Of a DNA stretch of 64,000 bases, positions 1 through 11,161 are shown piece by piece (the first letter of the stretch is position 1; each line of letters begins with the position of its first letter). The position numbers and the translations under genes are program-made. The notes beneath the pieces are model-generated. The model made no database searches. It was not told the DNA's origin and saw nothing but the letters and a program-made list of their open reading frames with translations. Origin of the DNA: Okapia johnstoni (taxonomy: Eukaryota > Chordata > Mammalia > Artiodactyla > Giraffidae); NCBI GenBank assembly GCA_024291935.2, contig CM044320.1, positions 31,340,001-31,404,000 of the forward strand, written 5' to 3'.

Positions 1-130
1 GCATCACCAACTCTATGGACATGAGTTTGAGCAGGCTCTGGGGGTTGGTGATGTGTTGGGAAGCCTGGCGTCCTGCAGTCCATGGGGTCACACAGAGTTG
101 GACATGACTGAGTGACTGAAGTGCACTGAA
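1..130 (+). mobile_element. BovB LINE, 3' end (cut by window edge)
   Basis: Matches the BovB 3' end: antisense of the familiar 'ccatcaccaactc...' block, then tccatggggtcacacagagt and a tail of gactgagtgactgaa repeats. The rest of the element lies to the left of the window. 131-584 is AT-rich and shows nothing recognisable. Confidence 0.85.
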
Positions 131-1003
131 TGCAAAGTTACAGTCATTCTATCTCATATAAAAATAAGATACAAAAGTATATGTTGCTTTCCAAAATTAT
201 ATTTTGTGATCAATATTTTATTTTACTTAGAAATCATCCAGCTATCCAAATATTATACATTAGTTAACTCAATTTAATATTAGTTTAAATGTAGTGTAAA
301 CTAAGGATTTTGGATATTATGCTTAATCTAACATGTTACAAAATATAACTGCTATTGGTATGAAAGTGTTTCTTAGTATTATAACTCAATATCACTGATC
401 ACATTATTTTGTATTTTCAGTGGTTGTAAACATTATGTGAGAATAAAGTTAATCTATCTAATCTTTAAATGGTACAGGAATTTTAGGAAGCTTAGATTAA
501 CTACTAGAAAAGTTAATATAATCTTGCTTTTAAAAATTAGACGCTTGTGTTACACCCCACACTGGTAAAATTGGAGAAAAGACATATTATTATTATTTTT
601 TTATTTATTTATCTTCTAGTTTTATTGAGATATAATTGATATAGCATTCTATACATTTAGGGTGTACAGCGTAATGATTTGACTTACATAAAAAATGAAA
701 CGGTTATCATAATAAATTTAGTGAACATCATCATGTCATATAGATACAAAAATAAAGATATAGGAAACAATTTTTTCCTTGTGATGAGAACTCTTGGGAT
801 TTCCTTTCTTAACAACTTTCATACATAACATACATCAGTGTTCATTACATGTATCATTATATATGTTACATCCCTAATACTTATTTATCTTATATCTGGA
901 AGTTTGTACATTTTGACTACCTTCATCCAGTTCTCCCTCTCCCTCTCCTCTCAACCTCTGCCTCTGATAACTACAAATCTGATCTCTTTTATGGGTTTGT
1001 TTG

Positions 1004-1245
1004 TTTAAATATTTATCTATTTGGCTGTGTCGGGTCTTAGTTGCAGCATGCGGAATCTTTCGTGTGGCACTCAGACTCTAGTTGTGGCTTGCGGGCTCCA
1101 AAGTGCATGGGCTTCAGTAGTTGTGGTGCAGGGGTTTAGTTGCTCTATGACATGTGGAATCCGAGTTCCCACACTAGGGATTGAACTTGTATCCCCTGCA
1201 TTGCAAGACAGATTCTTAGCCACTGGACCACCAGGGTTTCTTTGA
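1004..1245 (-). mobile_element. CHR-type tRNA-derived SINE (long form)
   Basis: Antisense copy: tatctatttggctgtgtcgg leader, repeated 'gttgtgg..gggctc' units, and a terminal 'accactggaccaccaggg' that is the reverse of the SINE head. Flanked by gtttgttt-type direct repeats inside the L1. Confidence 0.75.
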
Positions 1246-1339
1246 TTTCGTTTGTTTGCTTTTGAAGTATAACTGACCTTCAGCACTATGGCAATTCCTG
1301 TTCACAATATAGTGATTTGATGTTTTTATACATTTCAAA

Positions 1340-1675
1340 GGGCTTACCTGGTTGCTCAGCTGGTAAAGAATCTGCCTGCAATGCAGGAGACCCCAGTTGC
1401 ATTTAATGGGTCTGGAAGATGTCTGGAGAAGGAATAGGCTACTCACTCCAATCTTTGTGGGCTTCCCTGGTGGCTCAGACTGTAAAGAATCTGCCTGCAA
1501 TGCAGGAGACCTGGGTTTGATCCCTGGGTTGGGAAGATCCCCTAGGGAAGACATGGCAACCCACTCCAGGATTCTTGCCTAGAGAATCCCATGAACAGAG
1601 TAGCCTGGAGAGCTACAGTCTACGGGTTCACAAAGAGTCAGACACAACTCAGCGACTAAGCGTAGCACAGCACAC
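1340..1675 (+). mobile_element. Bov-tA SINE with duplicated tRNA-like head
   Basis: Two successive heads (at about 1340 and 1459; tggtaaagaatctgcctgca type) precede one complete Bov-tA body. A perfect 10-bp TSD, acatttcaaa, lies at 1330-1339 and 1676-1685, so the double-headed unit inserted as one piece into the L1. Confidence 0.88.
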
Positions 1676-2490
1676 ACATTTCAAAATGGTAACATCATTA
1701 AGTCTAATTACCATGTGCCACCGTGCAAAGATATTACATAGTGACTGACTATATTCCCCACACTGTGCATTTCATACCTGTGACTCATTTATTTTTCAGT
1801 TGGAAGTTTGTACCTATTAATCTCACCTACCGATTTCCTCCCTGCAAAGCAATCCCCTATGGCAACCACCTGTTTTTTCCTCTGCATCTATTACTTTGTT
1901 TCTGTATTTTTATGTCTGTTCATTTGTATTATTTTTTAGGTTGCATATAAGTGAAATCATGCAGTATTTGTTTTTCTCTGTCTTACTTATTTCACTTATT
2001 TCACTTACTTATTTCGCATAATGTCCTCTAGGTCCACCCATGTTGTTGCAAATGACAAGATTTCATTCTTTTTTTAATGGCTAATATTCCACTGTTTTTA
2101 TATAAACCATAACTTCTTCATCCATTCATCTTTAATGAGCATTTATGTTATATCTATATCTTGGCTGTTGTAAGTGATGTAGCAATGAACATGAGTCTGC
2201 ATATATTTTTTTCGAATTAGTGTTTTTGTTTTCTTCAGATAAATACCCAGGAGTGGGGTTGCTGGATCATATGGTACTTCTGTTTTTAATAATTGAGGAA
2301 TCTCTATACTGTGTTTCAGAGAGTGGCTATGTCAATTTACTTTCCCACAAGCAGTATAAAAGGATTCCCTTTTTTCCACATCCTCACCAACACTTGTTAT
2401 TTGTTACCTCTTTGATGAAAGCCATTCTGACAGGCGTGAGGTGATATCTCATTGTGGTTTTGATTTGCATTTGATGATTAGTGATGTTGT

Positions 2491-3745
2491 ACATCCCATT
2501 GCTGCAGTCAGTCCACTGGTGAGGGATGCTAGATCCTGGGGTGTGTAGTTGAAGGGTTCAAGGGTTCTGGGTACTAGTGTCTGCCTGCTGATGGGTAGAG
2601 GCAAGCCCTGGGGTCTCTGGCTGCAGAGCCCAAGGTGTCCTGGAGCTGGGGCCTTCCCTCTGGTGGGTGAGGTTGGTTCCAGGCTTAGTGCTCACTCTCT
2701 GGTATGTGGGGGCTTCCCAAGTGCTCAGTGGTAAAGAATCCACCTGCAATGCAGGAAACTCAGGTTTGATCTCTGGGTGGCAAAGATCCCCTGAAGGAGG
2801 GCATGGCAACGCACTCCAGTATTCTTGCCTAGAGAATCCCCATGGACAGAGGAGCCTGGTGGGCTACAGTCCATAGGGTCGCAAAGAGTTGGACACGACT
2901 GAAGTGACTTAGCACGTGCACACTGGTGTGTGCAGCCAGGTCCTGGGCTCTCTGGAGTAAAGGGCTGGGTTCTGGGGACGCTATGGGTCTTAAGGGGGCC
3001 AGCCTGTTCATCTGTTGACCAATGTCCCTGCCTAGCTAGTTACTTGGCCTGACATGTTCCAGCAGTGGTGTAGACAGGCTGGTGGGCAGGGCTGAGTCCC
3101 AGTGCTGATGATCAGGGGAAGGATTCTAAAAAGGTGCTTGCCAGCAAGTATCCTCATGGTAGAATGAGCTCCCAAATAGCTGCTACTAGTGTCCTTGTTC
3201 CCCGAGTGAGCTCCAGTTGCCTCCTGCCTCTCCAGAAGACTCCTCAAGATCAGAAGGTAGGTCTGATCGCGGCTCCTTTCAAATTACTGCTCTGCCCTGT
3301 GTTCCAGAGCATGTGAGATTTTGTGGACACCTTTTAAGAGTGCAGTCTCTCTTTTTCCTTAGCCCTCTGGCTCTCCCAAAATTAACCCTTGCTGCCATCA
3401 AAGCCAAATGTTCTGGGGGCTCGTCTTCTCACTGCAGGACGCCTAGGCTGGGGAGCCCAGTGGGGAGCTCCAACCCTTGTTCTCTGGGGAGAAACTCTGC
3501 AATTGTCATCTTCCTCTTATTTGTGGATCGCCCACACAGGGGTGTGGGTCTTGACTAAGCAGCATCTCTGTACCTCCTACCCTCTCATTGTGGTTCCTTC
3601 TTTATGTCTTTAGTGGTAGATCTTGTCTCCTAGTCTTCCAGTCTTTCTCGTCACTAGTTGCTCTGTAAATAGTTATAATTCTGGTATACCTGTGGGAGGG
3701 GGTAAGCCTAGGGTCTTCCTACTCTGCTATTTTGGTCGCAATATC
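2491..3745 (-). mobile_element. GC-rich L1 5'UTR-like block, antisense
   Basis: Variable 'gctggtgggcagagc..'-like units, then a segment ending cttcctactctgctattttgg, whose reverse matches the usual L1 start (ccaagatggcggagtaggaa type). With the L1 tail to its left, this suggests one L1 with a large internal deletion near 2490, or two separate L1 pieces. Split by a Bov-tA. The open frames at 3134-3613 fall in it and are not taken as genes. Confidence 0.5.
2709..2922 (+). mobile_element. Bov-tA SINE
   Basis: Complete head-to-tail copy (ggcttcccaagtgctcagtg ... gttggacacgactgaagtga). Flanked by ctggtatgtg (2699-2708) and ctggtgtgtg (2923-2932), a TSD with one mismatch. Confidence 0.88.
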
Positions 3746-4030
3746 AATATTGTTATTTTTAAACCAAAATGATAAAACTAGACCTGTCCAAGGGTTCACA
3801 TGGTGTTTTGAATTTGGCTTCTTATATCAAAATATTTCAGGGCAGAACTTTCTATGAGAGTTTCTTTTTTTCCTAAAAAATTGGCACTCACGGAGCACCG
3901 CTCCATTTTTTTAAAAAAGCTCCATTTTTTTATTTTCAAGAAAGTTTGGGGATATTAGACATATATTAGCCCTTTCTATTCTCTGTAAACCAAAAAAAAA
4001 CAACAGGTCTCAGACTTTTGGAAGACTTAT
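3746..4030. other. AT-rich stretch, no feature seen
   Basis: Poly-T and poly-A runs and no coding signal. A short imperfect repeat of ctccatttttttaaaaaa occurs near 3901-3932. Confidence 0.5.
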
Positions 4031-4186
4031 TTCCTCGGAGAAGTTTTTGGTTTACAATAAAATTGAGAAGAAGGTACAGAGCTCTCCTTATATCCTCTCC
4101 CCCTATGTATACATAACCTCCGCTTTATCAACATCCCTTATTGGAATTGTGCTTTTTTTATCTTAACAAATGATAAACCTACATTT

Positions 4187-4388
4187 GGGCTTCCCTTGTG
4201 GCTCAACTGGTGAAGAATCTGCCTGCAATGTGGGAGACCTGGGTTCGATCCCTGGGTTGGGAAGATTCCTTGGAGGAGGGAATGGCTACCCACTCCAGTA
4301 TTCTGGCCTGGAGAATTCCCTGGACTGTGTAGTCCATGGGGTCGCAAAGAGTCGGATACAAGTGAGCAACTTTCACTTTCACTTTCAA
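4187..4388 (+). mobile_element. Bov-tA SINE
   Basis: Complete copy from gggcttcccttgtggctcaa to the ggatacaagtgagcaactttcactttc tail. Flanked by cctacattt / ccttcattg at the L1 break, a diverged TSD. Confidence 0.88.
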
Positions 4389-4777
4389 ACCTTCATTGAC
4401 ACATAATAATCACCCAGTGTTCATAAGTCCATAGTTTATCCAAGGGTTCAGTTATGGTTTTATTCATTCTATCCATTTAGACAAATGAATAATGACATAT
4501 ATACATCATTATCATATCACACAGAATATTGTCACTGCCCTAAAAAATCATCTGTCCTCTGCTTATTCATCTCTCCCTGCCTCCTTCATTTTCCTTTCCT
4601 TCTCTCCTCACCAAACCTCTGATCTCTTTATTGTCTCCATCTTCTTGCCTTTTCCCAAACGCCACAGCATTGCAATCATATATTATGAAGCCTTTTCAGA
4701 CTGACTTCTTTCACTTGGTAATATGTAGTTAAGATTTCTCTATTTCTTTTCATGATTTGATAGCTCATTTGTCTTTG

Positions 4778-4972
4778 TGTGTGCTCATTCATTTCTGTTG
4801 TGTCCGATTCTTTGTGACCCCATGGATTGTAGCCTGCCAGGCTCCTCTGTCCATGGGATTCTCCAGGCAAGAATACTGAAGTGGGTTGCCATTTCCTTCT
4901 CCATAGGATCTTCCTGACTCAGGGACCAAATCCATGTCTTCTGTGTCTCCTGCACCTGGGAAGCACCCATTT
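4778..4972 (-). mobile_element. Bov-tA SINE, antisense
   Basis: Begins with the reversed tail (gtgtgtgctcattcatttct), then the body (ccatgggattctccaggcaa), and ends at a damaged head (cacctgggaagcacc). The host L1 resumes at tttttagcactgaatgatat. Confidence 0.85.
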
Positions 4973-5008
4973 GTTTTTAGCACTGAATGATATTCCATCA
5001 TTTGAATG

Positions 5009-5232
5009 TTGTTGTTGCATGCATGCTCAATCACGTCTGACTCTTTGTGACCCTTTGGACTGTAGCCCGTCAGGCTCCTTTCTCCATGGGATTCTCCAGG
5101 CAAGAATACAGGAGTGGGTTGCCATTTCCTCCTCTAGGAAAGCTTCTCAACCCAGGGATTGAACCCTCATTTCCTGTGTCTTCTGCATTGCAGGCAGATT
5201 CTTTACCTGTTGAGCAATTTAGGGAAGCCCTT
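5009..5232 (-). mobile_element. Bov-tA SINE, antisense
   Basis: Reversed tail ttgttgttgcatgcatgctc, body, and head ending gcaggcagattctttacctg...gggaagcc. Only about 35 bp of L1 separate it from the preceding copy. Confidence 0.88.
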
Positions 5233-5471
5233 CTGAATGTCCCACAGTTTATCCATTCACCCACTGAAGACATCATGATTGCTTCCAACTTTTGGTAATT
5301 CTGAATAAAGATGCTAATAAAAATCCGTGTGCAGATTTCTGTGTAGACATAAGTTTTCAACTCCTTTGGATAAACACCAAGAATCACATGTTTAGAGCTA
5401 TATGATGACATATAATGTGGAGCATCTTTTTAGATGAAGAGTCTGCTAAGGTCTTTGACCGTTTATTAATT

Positions 5472-5686
5472 GCCGTGTGCTTAGTCACTCAGTCGTGTCC
5501 AGCTCTTTGCGACCTCATAGACTGCAGCCTGCCAGCCTCCTCTGTCCATGGGGATTCTCCAGGCAAGAATACTAGAGTGGGTTGCCATGCCCTTCTCTAG
5601 GGAAACTTCCCAACCCAGGGATTGAACCCAGGTCTCCCGCACTACAGGAGGATTCCTTTATACATTGAGCCATCAGGGAAGCCAAC
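5472..5686 (-). mobile_element. Bov-tA SINE, antisense, with TSD
   Basis: Full copy ending gagccatcagggaagcc. A perfect 9-bp TSD, ttattaatt, is at 5463-5471 and 5687-5695 within the L1. Confidence 0.9.
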
Positions 5687-6508
5687 TTATTAATTAGGTT
5701 GTTGGTTTCTATTGTTGATTTTTATGGGTTCTCTGTGTATTTTGGATAAGCCCCTTATCAAACTATGTCTTTTGCAAACATTTTCTCCCAGTCTGTGATT
5801 TGTCTTCTCATTTTCTTAACAGTGTCTTTCACAGAGCACAAGTTTTTAATTTTAATGAAGTCCAACTTATTAATTTCTTCTCTCATGGATTGTGCCTTTG
5901 GTATTGTATTGAAAAAGTCATCACCATACTGAAATATAAGTCTAATATTTCTCCTATCTTTTCTTGTAGGAGTTTTTATAGTTTTGTGTTTTACATTCAG
6001 ATCTATGATCCATTTTGAGTTAATTTTTGTGAAAAATACAAGATCTGTGTCTAGATTCATATCGTTTGCATGTGTATGTTCAGTTGTTCCAGCACCATTT
6101 GTTGAAGAGACTGTCTTTGCTCCATTGTATTGCCTTTGCTCTTTTTTCGATGATCAACTGACTGCATTTGTGGGGGTCTATTTCTGGGCTCTCTATTTTG
6201 CTCCACTGGTCTATCCTTTTGCCAGTATCACACTATCTTGATTACTGTAGCTTTACAATAAGTCTTAAAGTCAGATAGTGTTAATCCTCCATCTTCATCC
6301 TTTTCCTTCGGTGTTGCCTTGGCTATTCTAAGTCTTATGCTTCTCCATACGATCTTTAGAATCATGTTGTGAATATAAATAAAATAACTTGCTGGTGTTT
6401 TGGTTAGGATTGCATCCAATCTATAGATCAGGTTGGGAAGAACTGATCTGAAGTACTGAAACTTCAGATCCACGAACATGGAATATATCCCTGTTTATTT
6501 AGTTCTTT

Positions 6509-6512
<4 letters not shown>

Positions 6513-6544
<32 letters not shown>

Positions 6545-6651
6545 CTGCACCACGCAGCATGCAGGATCTTAGTCCGCAGACTGGGGATTGAAACCTCATC
6601 CCCTACATTGGAAGAGCAGAGTCTTAACTTCTGGACCACCAAGGAAATCCC
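6513..6651 (-). mobile_element. CHR-type SINE (short form) with (GT)n tail
   Basis: Starts with a (GT)n microsatellite (about 6511-6542) in the 3'-tail position, then agctgcaccacgcagcatgc and the reversed head (ctggaccaccaaggaaatcc). A perfect 14-bp TSD, ttagttctttgatt, lies at 6499-6512 and 6652-6665. Confidence 0.88.
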
Positions 6652-7087
6652 TTAGTTCTTTGATTTTATTCATCAGAGTTTTATAGTCCTTCTTATATAG
6701 ATCTTGTATATCTCTTGTTAGATTTATACCTAAGTACTTCATTTTGGTAATGTGTTAATATAAATAATATCATGGTTTAAATTCCAAATTTAGTTTGTTT
6801 ATTGTTGTATATAGGAAAGCTATTGACTTTTTTAATATTAACTTTATGTCCTGAAACCTTTCTAGAATATTTATTTGTTCCAGGAATTTTTTTGGGGGGG
6901 GGTATTTTTGGGGGGATTTTCTATGTAGATGATTGCGTCATCTGCAAACAAAGACCATTTTATGTCTTCCTTCCCAATCTGAATGCTTTTCTTGACACAT
7001 TTCATTATCAAGGGCTTCCAGTAATATGTTGGAAAGGAATGGTGAGAGGGAGTCCTTGCTTTGTATCTGATCTTGGGGGGAAAGCTT

Positions 7088-7575
7088 TGTCAACAAAAAT
7101 TCAATCAACCTTCAAGTTAAGGAGAAAAAGAAAAAGGATTTTTATTCAAACCAAGCTAAGGATTATAATCCTGGAAGCAGATGCTCAAAGCTCTGAGAAC
7201 TGTTCTCCTGTTAGAAGTCAAAGGCACAGTTATATCTGTTTTTGAGACAAACGATAGTATATCAAAATGATGTAGAGATAGTTTACCAAGGATACATTGT
7301 TCAGATAAGCAGTACAAAACAAGCAGCAAATCACCATGACCCCTTAAGATCTGGTAAAGAATACTATTCTTTTAAGAAGTTACATTGCTAGCATCAGAAG
7401 AAAGAAAAAACTTGAGCAGTCCCTCCCAAAGTTGAGGAGCTCCAGTTAATGTGTAATATATATACATATGTATACTGCATATTAGGGAGGGAGGAGAACC
7501 ACGCAAACATAGAGAGGAAATTTTATGTTTAATGTTTTTCTTGTTCTGCCTTAATATATAAATTTTATTTAATCA
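7088..7575. mobile_element. LTR-like insertion inside the L1 (family not named)
   Basis: The L1 text breaks at ggggggaaagctt and resumes near tttctcaccgttgag. The intervening roughly 490 bp begins TGTCAACAAAAATT and resembles, in the same orientation, the element at 51913: both share 'ggattataatcctgg..', 'ctctgagaactgttctcctg' and 'ttagaagtca' text. The TG start and size suggest a solo LTR. The 3' boundary and TSD are not certain. Confidence 0.5.
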
Positions 7576-8250
7576 GATTCATGTTTCTCACCGTTGAGTA
7601 CAATGTTATCTTGAGATATTTTGTGGATAGTCTTTATCAAGTTGAGAAAGGTCACCTCTCTTCCTCTCTTCCTAGTTTACTGAGAGTTTTTTTTATCATG
7701 AATAGTTATTGAACGTTTTCAAACATGTTTTCTGCATCTGTTGGTGTGATAATGTGGTTTTTATTCCTTAGTTTATTGATGTAATGGAGCATATTAATTA
7801 ATTTTCAAATGTTGTACCAGTCTGTTTCTATCAGGATGAATACTACTTGGTTGTGATATATAATTCTTTATTTTCTTGTTTTGGATTTGATTTTGTTGAG
7901 GGCTTTTGCATCTATTTCATGAGAGATACTGGCCTGAAATTTTCTTTTCTTGCAATATCTTTGTCTGGTTTTTGTATTAAGATAATACTGGCCTCATAGA
8001 ATGAGTTAGGAAGTATTCTCTCTGTTTTTACACTGAAGGAGCTTGTAGAGAATTGGTATATTTTTTTCCTTAAATGTATGGAAGAATTGACCAATGAACC
8101 CATCTGGGTATATCGTTTTCTCTTTTGGAAGGTTATTATTTACTCAATTCCTTTAATAGATACAGACCTTTTCATATTAGTTTCTTTTTTTTTTTTCCTA
8201 GTGTGAGTTTTGGCAGATTTAGTCTTTCAAGGAATTGCTCCATACTCCTT

Positions 8251-9504
8251 TTTAAAGACACTATAATTTAATGTATTAGTTATTCCAAACCTAGTTTACT
8301 AGTATTTCACCTTCTGTCAAAAGAGGTAGAGGCTGTTCTCAATGACAGACACACAGGTATCAGAGAATTTGTAGCTTCAGTTCTCATTCACAGATCAAAA
8401 GTCAATACAGAAACACAAAAGCTCTCTGGTCATATCTTAAAGAGCTGTTCTCCTTCCCAGTGAGCACAAAATATTGTCTTAACTGACTTGTGCTCACAAA
8501 TAGACAAATACAGAAACAGCAAAGCCTAACAGGCCATATTCTTTGTCTGTCGTGTTTTATCCAGTGGAAGATTGGTCCTCATCATTCTCAGAGATCACCA
8601 AGGGAGCAGAAGACGGAGTTGGATTCTCAGTTATTGCTATTATTGTTGCCACCAGTGAGGAGTAAATTGTCCACTATGTGCATTCCATGGAAGTGACGCC
8701 TGAAAGCCCATTACACATGACTTCCTGCACTGCACTGTAGAAAAAATGTGGCCCAACCACTATTTCCTAAGGAGCCAGGAATATACAGGGTGTTCCCTCA
8801 CTTACGAAGCCGAGACCTGCCTCTCGATCCAGGACCAGCTGTGTGTTGTGGCCACTCCACTGGCTCACCAGAGCCCTTTGCAGCAAGGACTCTACATTGG
8901 TAGTTCATCATTGGCCATTTTCAAATATGTATACCACAGAAGTTAGTAGATGCTGAAAATCAGCCACCATGCCATTTGATAAGCCAGTTGTTAAACATTT
9001 TTACCAGTACACCACTGTCTTTTATCCACTAGTTCCTGGACACAGGAATGGAAAGAGAAATGGCCCAAATCACTAGTTAGAATGTGGACAGATGAATCAA
9101 TTTGGCCAAGAAAAGAAACAAAAGCAAATACACAGAAGTGAAACAAAAAAGAATCTGAGGAAGAGAGTCAGCAGAGGGAAAATTCTTTTGACACATGACT
9201 GGGCTTAAGTAGCCCATGAGGTGCACCTCTAAGGCAGGTAAATTGGTCCTGGCAGGTGAATCCACTTGGACATCTCAGACTTTCAAAGCATAAACTTCAA
9301 AAGCTGGTAACGTGACTCCATACAAATATGCAATGAATATGTGTCAAAATTTTATTTCATTCACTAACCAGGTGTCAACATGAGAATAAAACTGATTCTG
9401 AAAAGTATAGGAGAGACAGAGTATTTGTAGTCAACGAAAGATGGGATGCAGGATAAGATGAAAAACTTAGATACAAACTGGACTTCAGGAAAGGAAAGGA
9501 AGAA
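8251..9504. other. Unassigned stretch between repeats
   Basis: No family recognised. A weak direct repeat is visible: caatacagaaacacaaaagc (about 8403) and caaatacagaaacagcaaag (about 8506), with similar following text. Open frames at 8490-8696 and 8746-8946 have no recognisable motif and I do not call them genes. It may be an old LTR or DNA element. Confidence 0.4.
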
Positions 9505-9516
9505 AATATGTATTGT

Positions 9517-9736
9517 TGTTGTTTAGCTGTGAAGTCGTGTCCCACTCTTTGGACTGTAGCCCATCAGGATCCTCTGTCCATGGGATTTCCCAGGTAAGAA
9601 TGCTGGAGTGGATTGCCACTGCCTTTTCCAGGAGATATTCCTGATCCCTAGAGAAGGGAAGGGATTGAACCTGAATATCCTGCATCTCTGCCTTGGCAGG
9701 CAGATTCTTTACCACTGAGCCACAAGGGGAAGCCCC
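9517..9736 (-). mobile_element. Bov-tA SINE, antisense
   Basis: Reversed tail ttgttgttgtttagctgtga, body, and head tctttaccactgagccacaaggggaagcc. Confidence 0.88.
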
Positions 9737-10037
9737 AATATTTATTATGACATAGACCCAAAAAAAGAAAGAAAAAGAAAAGAATTTAAAATAATGTTAA
9801 TATTAATTGGAGTGTTACGAACAAAGATCAAGTCATAGTTATTTTTCCTCATAGATTTATCTGGTCTCTGTCATATAGACCTCTCCTATTAAGAGTGACC
9901 AAGATTATAGTAAGATAAAGAATAAACTAGTGTTTATCAAACTTTGATCTCATAGAAAGAGTGCATGAGTTTTAGGAAAATTCATTAAAAATTAAAACAT
10001 TGTCACCTCAGGTGAATCCTTGACTAATTTTCTTTTT

Positions 10038-10174
10038 AAAAAAACATAGTTTATTTGGCTCTGCAGGGTCTTAGTTGTGGCATGTGAGATTTAGTTCTCT
10101 GACCAAGGATTGAACCCAGGCCCCCTGCATTGGGAGTGAGGAGTCTTAGCCACAGGACCATCAGGAAAGTCCCA
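10038..10174 (-). mobile_element. CHR-type SINE (short form), antisense
   Basis: Leader aaaaaacatagtttatttgg, then tctctgaccaaggattgaacc and the reversed head ccacaggaccatcaggaaagtccc. Confidence 0.8.
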
Positions 10175-10277
10175 TACATGAGTAATTTGATTATAAACAC
10201 ATAATCAAATACACTGAAACTCATGACAGTTTCTGGCCACAAGATGGTCTTTAGAAAATTTAGAGGGTAATGAGGAA

Positions 10278-10767
10278 TATGCTGCTGCTAAGTCACTTCA
10301 GTTGTGTCCGACTCTGTGCGAACACTTAGATGGCAGCACACCAGGCTCCTCTGTCCCTGAGATCCTTCAGGCAAGAATACTGGAGTGGGTTGCCATTTCC
10401 TTCTCCAATGAGGAGCATATATATATATATGTACACATATATATATATATATATGCATGTATATATATATATATAGGAATGAAAACTGACCTTTTGCAAT
10501 TATCCTTCAGTAAAAAATTAATTAATTAAAAAATAGAACACTGAAATGGAATGGGTTGCCTTTTCCTTCTCCATATACATATATATGTGGAGAAGGCAAT
10601 GGCACCCCACTCCAGTACTCTAGCTTGGAAAATCCCATGGATGGAGGAGCCTGGTAGGCTACAGTCCATGGGGTCACACAGAGTCGGACACAACTGAAGC
10701 GACTTAGCAGCAGCAGCATATATATATGTATATATATATACACATGACCTGAACTGAACTGAACTGC
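10278..10767. mobile_element. Broken, inverted Bov-A2 pieces with AT microsatellites
   Basis: An antisense Bov-A unit (10278-10418) is followed by AT repeats (10419-10475), a short antisense scrap (10545-10575), a sense Bov-A unit (about 10587-10715), a second AT tract (10718-10742) and a gaactgaactgaactg BovB-type tail. The two Bov-A units face each other and could pair as a hairpin. Confidence 0.7.
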
Positions 10768-11161
10768 TTGACAGAATTTTGCTGTTTTCTGTCAAACCTC
10801 AACATTAATCAGCCATCAATTCAGTTCAGTCTCTCAGTCATGTCCGACTCTTTGCGACCCCATGAACCGCAAAACACCAGGCCTCCCTGTCCATCACCAA
10901 CTCCCAGAGTTCACCCAAATCCATGTCCACTGAGTCGGTGATGCTATCCAACTATCTCATCCTCTGTCGTCCCCTTCTCCTCCTGCCCTCAATCTTTCCC
11001 AGCATCACAGTCTTTTCCAATGAGTCAGCTCTCTGCATCAGGTGGCCAAAGTATTGGAGTTTCAGCTTCTACATCAGTCTTACCATTGAACACCCAGGAC
11101 TGATCTCCTTTAGGATTGACTAGTTGGATCTCTCTGCAGTCCAAGGGACTCTCAAGAGTCT

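Larger units (their letters stand above)
585..2490 (-). mobile_element. L1 LINE, 3' portion, antisense and interrupted
   Basis: A T-rich leader followed by antisense L1 3'UTR and ORF2 tail text (e.g. ttttattgagatataattga; ttgctggatcatatgg; tctcattgtggttttgattt). It is split by a CHR SINE and a Bov-tA listed separately. The old L1 resumes exactly after each insertion. Reading frames here are L1 shadows, not genes. Confidence 0.75.
5758..8103 (-). pseudogene. L1 ORF2 (endonuclease/reverse transcriptase) remnants
   Basis: Three separated frames encode recognisable L1 ORF2p pieces in the order expected for a minus-strand element: RT-side fragment at 7912-8103, then 6228-6479, then the C-terminal fragment at 5758-6060. 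Intact L1 ORF2p is over 1200 residues; here there are frameshifts, a CHR SINE (6513-6651) and an LTR-like insert (7088-7575) between the pieces, so no functional product is possible. Confidence 0.8.
4030..8250 (-). mobile_element. Long antisense L1 LINE, fragmented by SINEs and an LTR-like insert
   Basis: Antisense L1 text runs in the proper order from 3'UTR (about 4030) through the ORF2 C-terminus to the reverse-transcriptase region (about 8100). ORF2 remnants on the minus strand include LDFIKIKNLCSVKDTVKKMR (within 5758-6060), the GGLTLSDFKTYCKATVIK type segment (6228-6479) and [19 protein letters not shown] (7912-8103). Inactivated by stops, frameshifts and at least six insertions. Confidence 0.85.

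Noticed and set aside
1340..1420. tRNA gene at the heads of Bov-tA copies
   Set aside because: The tRNA-like part is the SINE promoter region with tail sequence attached; no cloverleaf-complete free-standing tRNA was seen.
3134..3613. Overlapping open frames of 60-113 codons in GC-rich DNA
   Set aside because: They fall in an antisense L1 5'UTR-like block, where high GC lowers stop density.
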